This document shows positions 46,147 to 56,007 of a DNA stretch of 64,000 nt, in pieces. The stretch spans positions 224,086 through 288,085 of the forward strand of contig JABAAE010000008.1 in the NCBI GenBank assembly GCA_014238905.1, given 5' to 3'. Both the position numbers and the translations under genes were made by a program. Numbering within the stretch: position 1 is the first letter of the stretch; each line of letters begins with the position of its first letter. Source of the DNA: Planctomycetota bacterium. GTDB taxonomy: Bacteria; Planctomycetota; Planctomycetia; Pirellulales; Pirellulaceae. Below the pieces are notes generated by a model that was not told the DNA's origin, did no database searches, and worked only from the letters and a program-made list of their open reading frames with translations.

Positions 46147-47430
46147 TTATTCGACCCTAAAGTCCCCCATTACCATGAAATGGTCGCTGGCTAAACTCAA
46201 ACTTGTGTCAACATTGGGCTGCAAAGAAGAATCAAAAACTTGACCACGAAGCGGAGTCAATCCCTTCGACACGACGATATCTAACCGACCGGGCCAAAAC
46301 GATTCTGTTTCAGCGAGTCCGCGCCATGTCGTGGCTGTTAAATCATCTTTGAGACAGACCAGTTCTTGAAAGCCCTTTCTCTCAAGATGAGTAAGAGGGT
46401 CCCGTGAACCAACCAGATTGTAGTCACCAATGACTACAACGGGTAAACCACCCGGTATCGCCTTATTGAAATCTCCAATCCTCCTGGCCAGTTGTTTCAC
46501 AGTATCAATACGTTTCTGGTCTTCTGAACTACCGGCATATCCGCAGCACTTGAAATGCACCGAAACAACCATCAAACCCTTGCCATCGGCTAATTCAATA
46601 TACCCCGCGGCACCTCTCTCTAATCCGATATCCACGGGTGTCAACTTGTATTGGGTTGCAATCGCACAGCCATTGTTCCAATGAACATTAACGGATTTAT
46701 TCGAATCACCGAAACTAAAAACCTTGCCTACATTTTCTCGGAACAAGTCCTCTTTCCATTCTTCCTGGAACGCAAAAACATCCGCCTGGGAAAGTTCAAG
46801 GAGTCTTTTAATGGACTCTCTTCGCTTGGGATCGGCGATTCCCTGTCGAAGCGTATTCAAATTGGCGATGCGAAGTGCCCCTTTTTCTTTGACAAGTGAT
46901 ATTGGCTTTTTAGAGAGGCCTTTCCCGCTGCATCTAATTTCAAACTGGTCCACTTTATCTGAACCGTCAACTTTGACATTGATGGGAGACGCTAACCCGA
47001 ACCCAAGAGGCGAGGGGTCGATCCTCAGCTCATGTGTTTTGGATGCGTAGGTGGGAAGACTTGTGAAGCCAAGTTCTTTCCACGATAGACGACGCGGCTC
47101 ACCCTTGTTCCCCGTGAACTCAGCTAATCGATTTCTGAGATCGACTTTAATGGTTCCCTTCGGATTAGAGAAATAAATGATAAAATCTCCGTCCTCTGCG
47201 TTACCGTTTTGCAGGTTCAATTTATTTTTTAATTCCAATCGCAGATAAACATATTTCTGGTTTGTTTTCACCTTCATATTTAGCACATCGAATTTACCCG
47301 AAGCATCGCCTTGGGGATCAACAATTTGGATCTCGCTGGTTTTCCAATCATCGAACCTACCATCCATAACGACTTCATTGGAGTAAGAAGGAAGACCAAA
47401 AAAAACGATCAACAAGGGGAAAAAACGCAT
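46147..47430 (-). CDS. secreted endonuclease/exonuclease/phosphatase-fold protein with CBM9/DOMON-like N-domain
   Basis: A 427-residue protein with a short signal (MRFFPLLIVFFGLPSYS). Residues about 20-170 begin VVMDGRFDDWKTSEIQIVDP, the opening of CBM9- or DOMON-like sugar- or heme-binding modules. Residues about 185-427 are an EEP domain: LRIANLNTLRQG, VFAFQEEW (catalytic Glu), VVVIGDYNLVGS (the catalytic Asp-x-Asn) and the closing LASDHFMVMGDF (Asp-His). All core EEP residues are present, so phosphodiester or phosphomonoester hydrolysis is likely, for example of nucleic acids, lipids or inositol phosphates. It stands on the minus strand alone, with no visible partner. Confidence 0.85.
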   Translation of the reverse strand: MRFFPLLIVFFGLPSYSNEVVMDGRFDDWKTSEIQIVDPQGDASGKFDVLNMKVKTNQKYVYLRLELKNKLNLQNGNAEDGDFIIYFSNPKGTIKVDLRNRLAEFTGNKGEPRRLSWKELGFTSLPTYASKTHELRIDPSPLGFGLASPINVKVDGSDKVDQFEIRCSGKGLSKKPISLVKEKGALRIANLNTLRQGIADPKRRESIKRLLELSQADVFAFQEEWKEDLFRENVGKVFSFGDSNKSVNVHWNNGCAIATQYKLTPVDIGLERGAAGYIELADGKGLMVVSVHFKCCGYAGSSEDQKRIDTVKQLARRIGDFNKAIPGGLPVVVIGDYNLVGSRDPLTHLERKGFQELVCLKDDLTATTWRGLAETESFWPGRLDIVVSKGLTPLRGQVFDSSLQPNVDTSLSLASDHFMVMGDFRVE

Positions 47431-47762
47431 AATTGATTTTCAAAAAAAATATTTCGTTAGACGAACGAAAGCCGATCCGCCAGTTAAATGCAGTCAATCA
47501 GTCTACCAGCCTGAGAGCCTTGGGATTCCGGTCCACGACAAATTCGTCGACAACATGAGAAAAACAGTAGAGGACAACCCGTTTCTTGAACCGAACGAAC
47601 CAAGGACCCACCCTGTAGGTATGGCCACATCGAAGACAGGGGACCTGAAAAGTTTCGCGGACTGAGATTGGCGACCAGCAAAACGGCGATCGAAACAACG
47701 AGTTGTTCCGCAATGCCAAGTCTCATCGTCCGCGGTGTGATGAACAAACTGACCGGTTTGGC
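47431..47762 (-). other. intergenic with a possible frameshifted small zinc-ribbon frame
   Basis: Two overlapping minus-strand frames (47484-47747 and 47498-47719) read as one small protein only if joined by a shift near 47655: a hydrophobic start (RLGIAEQLVVSIAVLLVANL) and then a cysteine pair region VPCLRCGHTYRVGPWFVRFK. Only one CxxC is present, no ribosome site is visible, and the start would be TTG. It begins 16 bases after the DUF1552 stop, in the same direction. Confidence 0.25.
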
Positions 47763-49196
47763 TTACACCAACAACTCTGCAAGCGGCCCACGCTGTTGGT
47801 CTTGGTCCAAATTCAAATCGAAACGGCCGAAAAGTTCGTGGGGTTGCTCCACGGCGTACAAAAGGGAATTGTAAAGGCAGGCGATCGTCCGATGGCCAGG
47901 ATTCCCATAGGCCGGGTATTGGAGATACCGCCCGCCAGCAGATTTTTTGAATTTACCAGTTAGTCCACCGAGCAGGACGAACGGCCATTCGACGCAACTG
48001 CCGTGGTGTTTCTCAGCCGAGTCGCTGAGGTAAACGATTAAAGTGTTGTCAAGCATGGTGCCATCCCCCTCGGGCACGGCTTTGAGCTTGGCGGCAACTC
48101 GGGCAATCTGTTCAACTTGAAAACGTCGAATACGATTGCGAGCTTCGATCGCGGTCATTCCAGGGACCGTTTCCGCATGGCCGAGACCGTGCACGTGCTT
48201 CTGGATTCCCAAGCCGCGGTAAGTAATGTCCAAGGTGTCCGCACGAATGGTGACCACGTTGGAAAGACCTGCGATCAATGTCGCGGTCGCAATGTCAAAG
48301 TGTGCCTCGATCCGATCGGTTTCCACATTGGATTCATACTTGTCGTCAACGAGCGGGGCATGCCGCCGGATGGTCGCTTCTAGACCGGACAACTGCCTGC
48401 GTCGATCCCGCAGGCTTTCGAACGCTTCGAGGTAATGGTCGAGTTTCTCGCGGTCGGCACCTGCAATCTGAGCCTGCACCTGCTGGATGTCGCTGACCAT
48501 GTGATCCAACAGCATGGATTTCAACTGTTGCTCTGCCTGATCACCGGCACCCTCGGCTGCGATACCGAACAGGTTTTTATAGGCCATTTGGGGGCTGGCC
48601 TGATAAGGCAGCGGACGATCGGTATCGATGGCAGAAATACCCGGGTAAACAACCGAATCCTTGACACCCGAAAGAACCTTGCCCCCCAGCGTCAAACCAA
48701 CATGGGGAAAGATCGCTGGTAGCGATTTGGCAAGCCGACCATCCACCGTCGCACTGGCAGCCCGACCGGGATTCCCTTCGCTACCGGTGTGATAACAACC
48801 CAACGCACCGTACCAGGCAGAATGACCGCCACGGCACATCTTGCCTGAGAGACCCTGCAATAATGTCAGATCGTTCTTGAAAGGAGACAGCGGCTGAAGC
48901 GAATCTGGAAGTTCGTGATCACCTAGTGAAACATCCAGTAATGATTCGGCTGGTTTGAGTTCTGCGGGCCACCCCTTCTCGCTTCCCGGTTTCGTTAACT
49001 TAGCCACCAATCCCTTGGGCACCAACTCGGCCGGAGTTAGCCCACTGGACTTCACTACGAACAGAAACCGTTTGGGCATCGCATTGATGGCACCAGCGGC
49101 CTCAGCCCTCACCCGTTGCATCATTGGAAGAAACAAAGGCGCCACGCTGGCAGCCGCAGCCCTCTTGAGTAATTCTCGACGATTCGTTTTCAACAT
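47763..49196 (-). CDS. DUF1552 family protein
   Basis: A 477-residue DUF1552 protein. The N-terminus has a twin-arginine-like signal (NRRELLKRAAAASVAPLFLP), followed by the family's PKRFLFVVKSSGLTPAEL. The later text LIVYLSDSAEKHHGSCVEWP is the conserved metal-site-like region. DUF1552 is the standard partner of DUF1592-type cytochromes; it starts 3 bases after that gene's stop here. The function is unknown; by analogy to DUF1501 it may be a phosphatase/sulfatase-fold protein. Confidence 0.93.
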   Translation of the reverse strand: MLKTNRRELLKRAAAASVAPLFLPMMQRVRAEAAGAINAMPKRFLFVVKSSGLTPAELVPKGLVAKLTKPGSEKGWPAELKPAESLLDVSLGDHELPDSLQPLSPFKNDLTLLQGLSGKMCRGGHSAWYGALGCYHTGSEGNPGRAASATVDGRLAKSLPAIFPHVGLTLGGKVLSGVKDSVVYPGISAIDTDRPLPYQASPQMAYKNLFGIAAEGAGDQAEQQLKSMLLDHMVSDIQQVQAQIAGADREKLDHYLEAFESLRDRRRQLSGLEATIRRHAPLVDDKYESNVETDRIEAHFDIATATLIAGLSNVVTIRADTLDITYRGLGIQKHVHGLGHAETVPGMTAIEARNRIRRFQVEQIARVAAKLKAVPEGDGTMLDNTLIVYLSDSAEKHHGSCVEWPFVLLGGLTGKFKKSAGGRYLQYPAYGNPGHRTIACLYNSLLYAVEQPHELFGRFDLNLDQDQQRGPLAELLV

Positions 49197-49199
49197 GGC

Positions 49200-51479
49200 T
49201 TATTGCGATTTTCGATACAGGAAAGAATCGGAGGACAACAATGATGCGATCATCGCCTTCATGCTGCCACCCTGTTTGACATAAGCTTGGTCAGCCGCGA
49301 TCAGGGTTGGCGAATCGTCCAGCGTTTCATTACGTCCTAGCCAGTAACGAAAAGCGTGGCGAACGAACGATTGGCGAACTCGAGTTGAATCACCAAGCTT
49401 GTGAACCAATTCCACTACATTTTTTACATCACCCTCCAATTTTTCGTCACCACTATCACTCACGCTTCCACGGGTATCAAGAGCAACCGTTTCTGCGTCG
49501 ACATGGCGTTCCGGAAAAATTGACAGCAAATCACCTACCATTTCCGTTTTTCGAAAACGGCCAAAATCATCAAATTGTTCAAAGGGAAAACCCAGAGGAT
49601 CCATTTTCTGGTGGCAACTCCAGCAATATTCATCTCGGGTGACCTGTAGCCGTTGACGGAGTGACTGTTGGCGATGCTCGGGCACCACGGCATCCACATC
49701 CAGCGGCACATCGGGAATCGTACCCGCCAATAGATGTTCTCGAATCCATTTGCCGCGGCGGATCGGGTCGTTGTCGAAATTACCGCTCCAAGCAATCAGC
49801 CAGGCCGGATGAGTCAGAATGCCTGCCCGTTGCCCAGCTGGCATTGAAAATGGCTGCTGCGTCGGATAATTCCAGTCTTCATGATCAAGATTGTAAAAAT
49901 CGACATACCTTCGCGAATCGGGGCCCTCGATCGGAATCGGGTGTCGGCCGTTGGTTTCAGCATGCTCAACATACTTCGTATTAAAAGCGAAATTGGCGTC
50001 GTTTTTATTCGTTTTGATGTAATGCAAATCCTTCTGAATATTCTCCAGCGAACCGAGGTAAGCAACAAAGAAATCGTCAGTCGTCAGCAACTGCTTGAGG
50101 ACGTCGCGATCCTTATCAAAAATGTGCATCACCAATTGGTCTGCATCATCAACCATTCGCTGAGTCAGGTAGCGGTCCCCAAAACCAATTCTCTTCGCAT
50201 CTTTGAAGACCTTGGGTGCATGGTGATAACCAAAAAACTCGCGAAAAAAACGTAGCGTACGAGTATTCCTGACGCCATGATCCTGCGTGAACATCCTGTA
50301 ATTAGCGGTCGACATATCATTGTCGTCCAAAATCTCAACGACCACACGCCGAATCTCTTGGGGATCAGACAGGCCCCCGCTTAACGCCAGTTTCAAAAGA
50401 CTGGTTTGAGTTTCCCCATCCTTAGCCACAACCCGGATTTCGCTTGGTCCCTTATCGATCAACGCGCGCGCAATCGCAAACGCCAGCTCTGCCGGAGACA
50501 AGCGACGGCGACCATATTGGTCAAGCGGACCGAGGCCGATTTCCATCCGATAAACCGCCTCTGGCTTCATCAAGATCGCCTGCAGGGTGGTCTGCAGCGC
50601 CCGCACATTGCCGCCAGCGATGGCCGCCTTGCGAAAGAAATTGGCAAGCCTCGTAAACTCGGCATCGGTGGGAGAGCGTTCCAGCAGCAATTGAAACTCA
50701 AAACCAATGGCAGTCCGAAGCATCTCGTCGGTTGGCATTTCAACGGCTTTGAGAATCGGTTCAAACTCCGCAGGCGTCCGTTTGGAATTACTGAGTTTTC
50801 CCTGGTGATCGCGATAAGTGACCCCGGTAGTCTGGTACTTAGCCAACGTCCTGCAATTCATCATCAAAAGCTGCAACGTCGCCTCGTCGGCGAAATGCTG
50901 ACCACCAAAATCCGCGATCTCGCCTCGAGACGCATCAAGGGGAAACGGTTGATGAATAGCTGTGACCTCGCGCAGATGTCGACCGAATCCATTCACAAAC
51001 TCGTCGTACACGTAGGGACTTAAACGCCAGAGCCGAGGAGGTGAAGACGCAGGGCCCAACTGCGAACCATCGAACAACCGTTGGTGATTTACATAGTTTC
51101 CGAACTGGGGAGAATTCAACTTGTGGAGGACGACCGGGGATTGCCCCTGGGCACGCAACTGTTTGGTGATCCACCCAGTGATCCGCTCCATCTCGCGGGT
51201 TGACAATTGAGATTCCTCTGCCGGTGGCATGGAACCCAGCGTCATTTGCTCATGCACACGCTGCCAAAGGTCTAACTGCGCTGCGTCAGCAAAGTCGGAA
51301 CTGAGGTTATCCAATCGCAGACCCGCTTCAGGATCTGCTCGGCCGTGACAGTCGCCACAATGGGCTGCCAATAAACGCAAGATACTATCGCTATCGTCAT
51401 GCGCAATAGCCAACTCAGGCAGGCCCAGCAACATGCAGACCAGCACCCGAACTGTTATGGATCTGATTTCAAGCAACAC
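49200..51479 (-). CDS. DUF1592/DUF1588/DUF1585-type planctomycete cytochrome
   Basis: About 760 residues. The frame is open to 51578, but a start near 51479 (GTG) gives a proper signal peptide (RSITVRVLVCMLLGLPELAIA); the exact start is uncertain and no ribosome site is clear. Heme motif one is Cys41-Gly-Asp-Cys44-His45 in the PSCyt1-like domain. DUF1587/1595-type helices follow, then DUF1592 (about 400-540, FFREFFGYHHAPKVFKD), DUF1588 with a second CxxCH (DEYCWSCHQKMDPLGFPFEQ) and DUF1585 at the end (SFVRHAFRYWLGRNE). It is paired with DUF1552 three bases downstream. Two heme sites suggest electron transfer; the reaction is unknown. Confidence 0.9.
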   Translation of the reverse strand: MLLEIRSITVRVLVCMLLGLPELAIAHDDSDSILRLLAAHCGDCHGRADPEAGLRLDNLSSDFADAAQLDLWQRVHEQMTLGSMPPAEESQLSTREMERITGWITKQLRAQGQSPVVLHKLNSPQFGNYVNHQRLFDGSQLGPASSPPRLWRLSPYVYDEFVNGFGRHLREVTAIHQPFPLDASRGEIADFGGQHFADEATLQLLMMNCRTLAKYQTTGVTYRDHQGKLSNSKRTPAEFEPILKAVEMPTDEMLRTAIGFEFQLLLERSPTDAEFTRLANFFRKAAIAGGNVRALQTTLQAILMKPEAVYRMEIGLGPLDQYGRRRLSPAELAFAIARALIDKGPSEIRVVAKDGETQTSLLKLALSGGLSDPQEIRRVVVEILDDNDMSTANYRMFTQDHGVRNTRTLRFFREFFGYHHAPKVFKDAKRIGFGDRYLTQRMVDDADQLVMHIFDKDRDVLKQLLTTDDFFVAYLGSLENIQKDLHYIKTNKNDANFAFNTKYVEHAETNGRHPIPIEGPDSRRYVDFYNLDHEDWNYPTQQPFSMPAGQRAGILTHPAWLIAWSGNFDNDPIRRGKWIREHLLAGTIPDVPLDVDAVVPEHRQQSLRQRLQVTRDEYCWSCHQKMDPLGFPFEQFDDFGRFRKTEMVGDLLSIFPERHVDAETVALDTRGSVSDSGDEKLEGDVKNVVELVHKLGDSTRVRQSFVRHAFRYWLGRNETLDDSPTLIAADQAYVKQGGSMKAMIASLLSSDSFLYRKSQ

Positions 51480-51579
51480 GCTGTTCGCATTGGGTACAGG
51501 ATAAATTTGACATAGGCTGAAACAGGAAACCAGCGGGAAACATCGCCAGCCTGACTTCCCCACCAGCATGGAGTCCACT

Positions 51580-51903
51580 CACTATAGCTGGCCATTGATT
51601 TACCCTCAACAGCGTCGCAACCAGCGTGCCCACGCGAACACCAAGTCATAAAGAACCTCATAAAGACAATGCCGGTTGAAACGCGGACTGTTGGTCATCG
51701 GGCTACGAATCTTCAAATCGGGAACCGGCGCCGGAAAGGCTCGCTCGTCATAGAGAGCGGAGATGACCTCGTGAAATCGGTCGAAGTCCCGGCAGACCAT
51801 CCGGAAAAGGTTATTGCGCGGGCCTGGTCATCGATCTACAGGAGCCTGATTGCCCGTCTCGACCACTTCGAAAAAACGCCATCCTGATCGTTTGTTCCTG
51901 GCA
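51580..51903. other. intergenic with unassigned short open frames on both strands
   Basis: A plus frame (51669-51887, 72 codons, ending RSLIARLDHFEKTPS) and a minus frame (51606-51800, 64 codons) overlap each other. Both have ordinary codon use, so one may be a small or degraded gene, but neither has a family match or a ribosome site. Confidence 0.3.
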
Positions 51904-52308
51904 CTAAAGTACGAACAGGGCGACCCAGCACAGGAAAATTCCGAAGGCAACTTTGAGCACACTGATCGGCCACAGTCGAGCCGATCGAGAGCCCCAATAA
52001 AAGCTCGCAGCTCGATGCCACCGTCCAGGCAAAGCGATAACGACAATCATCGCTGCGGTGACCAACCACCCGTAGCACTCGATCCACACGGTGATATCAC
52101 TTTTTTCGGCATGCGATAGACGTGCCGTCACGACCAGTGGCAGACCAACCAACGTCAGGATCAACGTCCCTAACAATCGGACCCGTCCCGGACTACCGCA
52201 CATCCGCTGGTAATAGACAGCTGTCGCCAACGGCGCAACCACATGGGGACCACGCCCTACGATATTCAATACGCCAACAAAGAAAATGACAATTGCGACA
52301 GGATTCAT
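51904..52308 (-). CDS. small four-helix membrane protein of unknown function
   Basis: A 134-residue protein from the ATG at 52308 (AGAAGG is eight to thirteen bases before it; a frame from 52332 exists but lacks this). Four hydrophobic segments are visible: NPVAIVIFFVGVLNIVG, LLGTLILTLVGLPLVVTA, YGWLVTAAMIVVIALPG and ISVLKVAFGIFLCWVALFVL. I do not recognise the family. It is divergent from the third cytochrome/DUF1501 pair; the longest frame of that pair runs antisense over its start. Confidence 0.7.
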   Translation of the reverse strand: MNPVAIVIFFVGVLNIVGRGPHVVAPLATAVYYQRMCGSPGRVRLLGTLILTLVGLPLVVTARLSHAEKSDITVWIECYGWLVTAAMIVVIALPGRWHRAASFYWGSRSARLWPISVLKVAFGIFLCWVALFVL

Positions 52309-52378
52309 GCGACACCTTCTTCCAGTCCCCATCGATTAAATCGATACCGACAACCTTTGGTTTACGAATGCGGCCGTC

Positions 52379-52414
52379 ACAAAACAACGATATTGAACAA
52401 AACAACGACATTTA
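52379..52414. repeat. 18-bp tandem duplication in the divergent spacer
   Basis: Copies acaaaacaacgatattga (52379-52396) and acaaaacaacgacattta (52397-52414) match at 16 of 18 bases. Confidence 0.88.
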
Positions 52415-52611
52415 CTGTACACCCTCGCCCGCAATACCACCAAGGACTGATCGCCGCAAACACCGGTAGACCAGGTCAACCGAGACCTGATCGCCCGCCC
52501 CCCTGCCGACAATACCAGCCTCGTCAGGAACCACCGGAAAGGCTTGTCGCTTGGCGCTTTGGCAAACGATATACTGATCAACATGGCCAACATCAGAATC
52601 AGGAAACCGCA

Positions 52612-55600
52612 ATGATCACAAAGACACCGCTGAACCAGCCTTGCCGGCACGGCAGCCGCCGGCGACAGGGAAAGCGATTTCCAAATCGCTGCGGCAGGTT
52701 TATCGATCCTCCAATCACAACCGTTCGGGGGGTGGGCGTTCGCCCATCCATAGCGGTCTCCTTTTTTGCCCTCCTTTTTTGTGTGTCGTCAAGCACTTTC
52801 ATTCACGCGGACGTGGATTTTGCCAAGGACATTCGCCCAATCCTTGCCGACAAATGCTATGCCTGCCACGGGCCTGATGAGGCCACTCGGCAAGCTGATT
52901 TACGGTTTGATCTCCGTGACAATGCGTTGGCAAAATTACCATCAGGATCGTTGGCGATCGTACCGGGTGCCCCCGAAAAGAGCCAGATGATCCACCGAAT
53001 ATTCAGCTCCAATCCGGATGAACGCATGCCGCCAACCGATTCGCGGTGGCAACTAACTGACCGAGAACTCCAACTCTTGCAGGAATGGGTCGCCACAGGT
53101 GCTCGTTACGATTTGCATTGGTCCTTTAAACCGGTTCAACCTCCCAAAATTCCAAAGGCCTCGTTTCCAAAATGGCAGTTCAACGATGTGGATGCTTTTG
53201 TCGGCAAACGATTGCGGGATGCCGGTCTGATTCCCTCGAAACAGGCAAACAGGACAGCTTTGATTCGGCGACTGTCCTTCGACCTGAAAGGACTGCCCCC
53301 GTCGATCGAGGAAGTCGACGCCTTTCTCAATGACGTTTCTCCGGATGCGTACGAAAAACTGGTGCGCCGATTACTGGACTCGGATCACTTCGGAGAAAAG
53401 ATGGCCATCGACTGGCTGGACCTGGCGCGGTACGGGGACACCAACGGTTATCACGCAGACAGCCATCGGGATGTCTGGTTGTACCGCGACTGGGTCATTG
53501 ATGCCTTCAATTCCAACATGGGTTTCGACAGATTCGTAAGGGAGCAAATCGCTGGAGATCTCATACCCAACGCAACCGATCAACAGCACATTGCTTCGGG
53601 GTTCAATCGGAATACCCCGTTTAACGAGGAAGGTGGCGCCGATCCAGATGAATTCAGCGTGGTTTACGCTGTCGACCGCGCCAACACAACAGGGCAGGCG
53701 TTACTGGGACTCACTTTTGGGTGCGCCCAGTGCCACAATCACAAATATGACCCCATCTCACAAAAGGAGTATTACGAGTTCTACGCTTTTTTTAATAGCG
53801 TCGAGGGAGAACCCGGCGGAGGGGGAGAAAACGGCCATCATGGCAAACCAGTGCCGCCGACAATGGTCGCCACTTCGCCCCTGAGAGTCAAGCAACTCAG
53901 CCGACTTGCATCCGAGGTCAAGGAACGATCCGATCGCTTGACAGAAAAAACGTTACAGCTTCTCCGCAAAGAAGGTGGCCTAAAAGACGATATCCTGACC
54001 TGGACAACAAGAGAAAAGTCAGCGGTGAAAAAACGTGAGCTAACGATCAGGGACGGACTGGTGCTCCATTTGGATTCAGCGGATGTGGATGCCAACGGAA
54101 AAGCTGACGTCCTCCAGTACGATGACACCCAAAGGGTCATTAGCCAATGGCGAGATCGATCGGAGCACAGCAACAGTGCGATAGCGACCGGTCATCCACT
54201 TTGGGTACGCGATGGGTTCCTGGGGCGACATCCGGCCGTTCAGTTTGACGGCAAGATGGACTTCGTGCGCACAAAATCGGGTGGAGAGTTACTCAAAGAG
54301 GGTTACACCATCGCTTCGGCAGTCTCTTTTGGAGACCAGACGACCCATCAGATGTTGGTAATGTGGGGTGATGAATCACAAGGTAAACGCCGGGCGTTGT
54401 GGCGAACCGCTGGCACTAACCCCAAATTATCTTTCAATGGTTACGGGGCGGACGTCGTTGGGAACCAGATGTTGCCAAACGGCAAGGGTGCCGTTGCTTT
54501 TGTTTCCCAGCAAAGCAGAAGCAAATGGGTCGAACTGGAGCTAAACGGAAATCCTGGCGGAAAAGGAACGCCGGCGCTCTCCGATTATGCCAACCAGGCC
54601 ATTACCATTGCGGCCAATAATGCCGGTGCTGAAAAATCCTTAGCCGCCGTTGGTGAAGTGCTGATCTATTCCCGTGCATTAAATTCCCAAGAACGGGGTG
54701 CGGTAGGATCCTACCTCGCCGGAAAGTACTCGGTCGACACCACCTACCAGGCGTTGCCGATGGATGTTGCTGAGATTATTGAGAAGAAAACCGTTGATTG
54801 GTCGCCTGCCAATTGGCGCACCCTGGTGCGACACTACGTGGTCGGTATTAATCCGAAAACGCAACCTGACCTTCGCCGTGAATTCGCCAAGATTGCATAC
54901 CTGAAAAAGCAAATCAGGCAACTCCAAGCGGAAACCACCACCATGGTGATGCGCGAAATGAAAAAACGCAAACCCGCTTTTATTCTGGCTCGGGGCGACT
55001 TTCAACAACCAGGGAAACAGGTCAAACCCAATGTCCCGGTCATTTTTGGTCGGTTACCGGACGATCAGCATCAGACACGACTGGACCTGGCCAATTGGCT
55101 GACCACTCCCGATCACCCACTGGTCAGCCGTGTAAGAGTGAATCATCTTTGGAAGATGTTAATGGGAACCGGTCTGGTGAGAACCGCTGGCGATTTTGGA
55201 ACACAGGGCGAACTGCCCTCTCACCCGGAGCTTTTAGACTGGCTGGCTAATCGTTTTGTAAAGAGCGGATGGGACACCAATTCGTTGATCTACGACATCG
55301 TCACGTCAGCGACTTATCGACAGCAATCCAGGTTTCACAAGGATTCAGTACAAGTCGATCCCCGTAATCGTCTGCTCAGTCGAGCGCCTCGATTTCGCCT
55401 GACTGCCGAAGAAATTCGCGACATGGCATTGGCCAGTAGCGGCCAGCTGAATCCAGTCATTGGCGGTCCCAGCGTACGACCTTTTCAACCCCTGAATTAT
55501 TTCTCCGCCAATTCAGGACAACGTTGGCAGGCCGACACCGGGGAAACAGCGCGCCGGCGAGCGATTTACACTTATCTTCAGCGCACCGCTCCTTTTCCGG

Positions 55601-56007
55601 CCCATCTGATCTTCGATGCTCCAAGCCGGCAAATCTGCACCGCCACCCGTCCCCGAACCAATACACCTTTGCAAGCGTTGGTCATGATGAACGATCCGCT
55701 CTTTGTCGGTGCCGCAGGAGCCTTGGCTCAAAAAACACTCCAATGCGGGGCTGCTAGTGAAAGTGACAAAGCACGCTTTCTTTTTCGATCGGTCCTGAGT
55801 CGTTCACCGGCAGCCTTTGAGATCGACCTGCTGCTGGCGACCTTTGAGCAACAACAAAAAATCTATGAAGCCGATCCTAAATTGGCTGCTGACTTGATCC
55901 AGTTTGCCGGACTGACGGATCCCCAACACCCTCAACCCAATTTGGCTGCATGGACCAATGTGGCAAGTATTGTCTTAAATTTAGATGAGGCCATCACCCG
56001 TGAATAA
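52612..56007 (+). CDS. PSCyt1-DUF1549-DUF1553 cytochrome with LamG insert
   Basis: About 1131 residues from the ATG at 52612 (aggaa six bases before). The frame opens back to 52243, but that part is antisense to the membrane protein and unlikely to be coding. An N-terminal basic stretch precedes a hydrophobic signal (PSIAVSFFALLFCVSSSTFI). The first heme motif is Cys82-Tyr-Ala-Cys85-His86; a second CxxCH lies in DUF1549 (CAQCHNHKYDPI). Before DUF1553 sits a LamG-like domain at about 480-710 (GLVLHLDSADVDANGKAD, GEVLIYSRALNSQERGAVG). A DUF1553 domain closes it. The downstream DUF1501 gene overlaps it by 23 bases. Confidence 0.92.
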   Translation: MITKTPLNQPCRHGSRRRQGKRFPNRCGRFIDPPITTVRGVGVRPSIAVSFFALLFCVSSSTFIHADVDFAKDIRPILADKCYACHGPDEATRQADLRFDLRDNALAKLPSGSLAIVPGAPEKSQMIHRIFSSNPDERMPPTDSRWQLTDRELQLLQEWVATGARYDLHWSFKPVQPPKIPKASFPKWQFNDVDAFVGKRLRDAGLIPSKQANRTALIRRLSFDLKGLPPSIEEVDAFLNDVSPDAYEKLVRRLLDSDHFGEKMAIDWLDLARYGDTNGYHADSHRDVWLYRDWVIDAFNSNMGFDRFVREQIAGDLIPNATDQQHIASGFNRNTPFNEEGGADPDEFSVVYAVDRANTTGQALLGLTFGCAQCHNHKYDPISQKEYYEFYAFFNSVEGEPGGGGENGHHGKPVPPTMVATSPLRVKQLSRLASEVKERSDRLTEKTLQLLRKEGGLKDDILTWTTREKSAVKKRELTIRDGLVLHLDSADVDANGKADVLQYDDTQRVISQWRDRSEHSNSAIATGHPLWVRDGFLGRHPAVQFDGKMDFVRTKSGGELLKEGYTIASAVSFGDQTTHQMLVMWGDESQGKRRALWRTAGTNPKLSFNGYGADVVGNQMLPNGKGAVAFVSQQSRSKWVELELNGNPGGKGTPALSDYANQAITIAANNAGAEKSLAAVGEVLIYSRALNSQERGAVGSYLAGKYSVDTTYQALPMDVAEIIEKKTVDWSPANWRTLVRHYVVGINPKTQPDLRREFAKIAYLKKQIRQLQAETTTMVMREMKKRKPAFILARGDFQQPGKQVKPNVPVIFGRLPDDQHQTRLDLANWLTTPDHPLVSRVRVNHLWKMLMGTGLVRTAGDFGTQGELPSHPELLDWLANRFVKSGWDTNSLIYDIVTSATYRQQSRFHKDSVQVDPRNRLLSRAPRFRLTAEEIRDMALASSGQLNPVIGGPSVRPFQPLNYFSANSGQRWQADTGETARRRAIYTYLQRTAPFPAHLIFDAPSRQICTATRPRTNTPLQALVMMNDPLFVGAAGALAQKTLQCGAASESDKARFLFRSVLSRSPAAFEIDLLLATFEQQQKIYEADPKLAADLIQFAGLTDPQHPQPNLAAWTNVASIVLNLDEAITRE

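Noticed and set aside
50406-51023. 205-codon plus-strand frame
   Set aside because: Antisense to the DUF1592-type gene, which has two heme motifs and conserved domains.
52243-52611. N-terminal extension of the third cytochrome gene
   Set aside because: It runs antisense over the start of the membrane protein, is basic and low in protein-like pattern, and a good start with a ribosome site exists at 52612.
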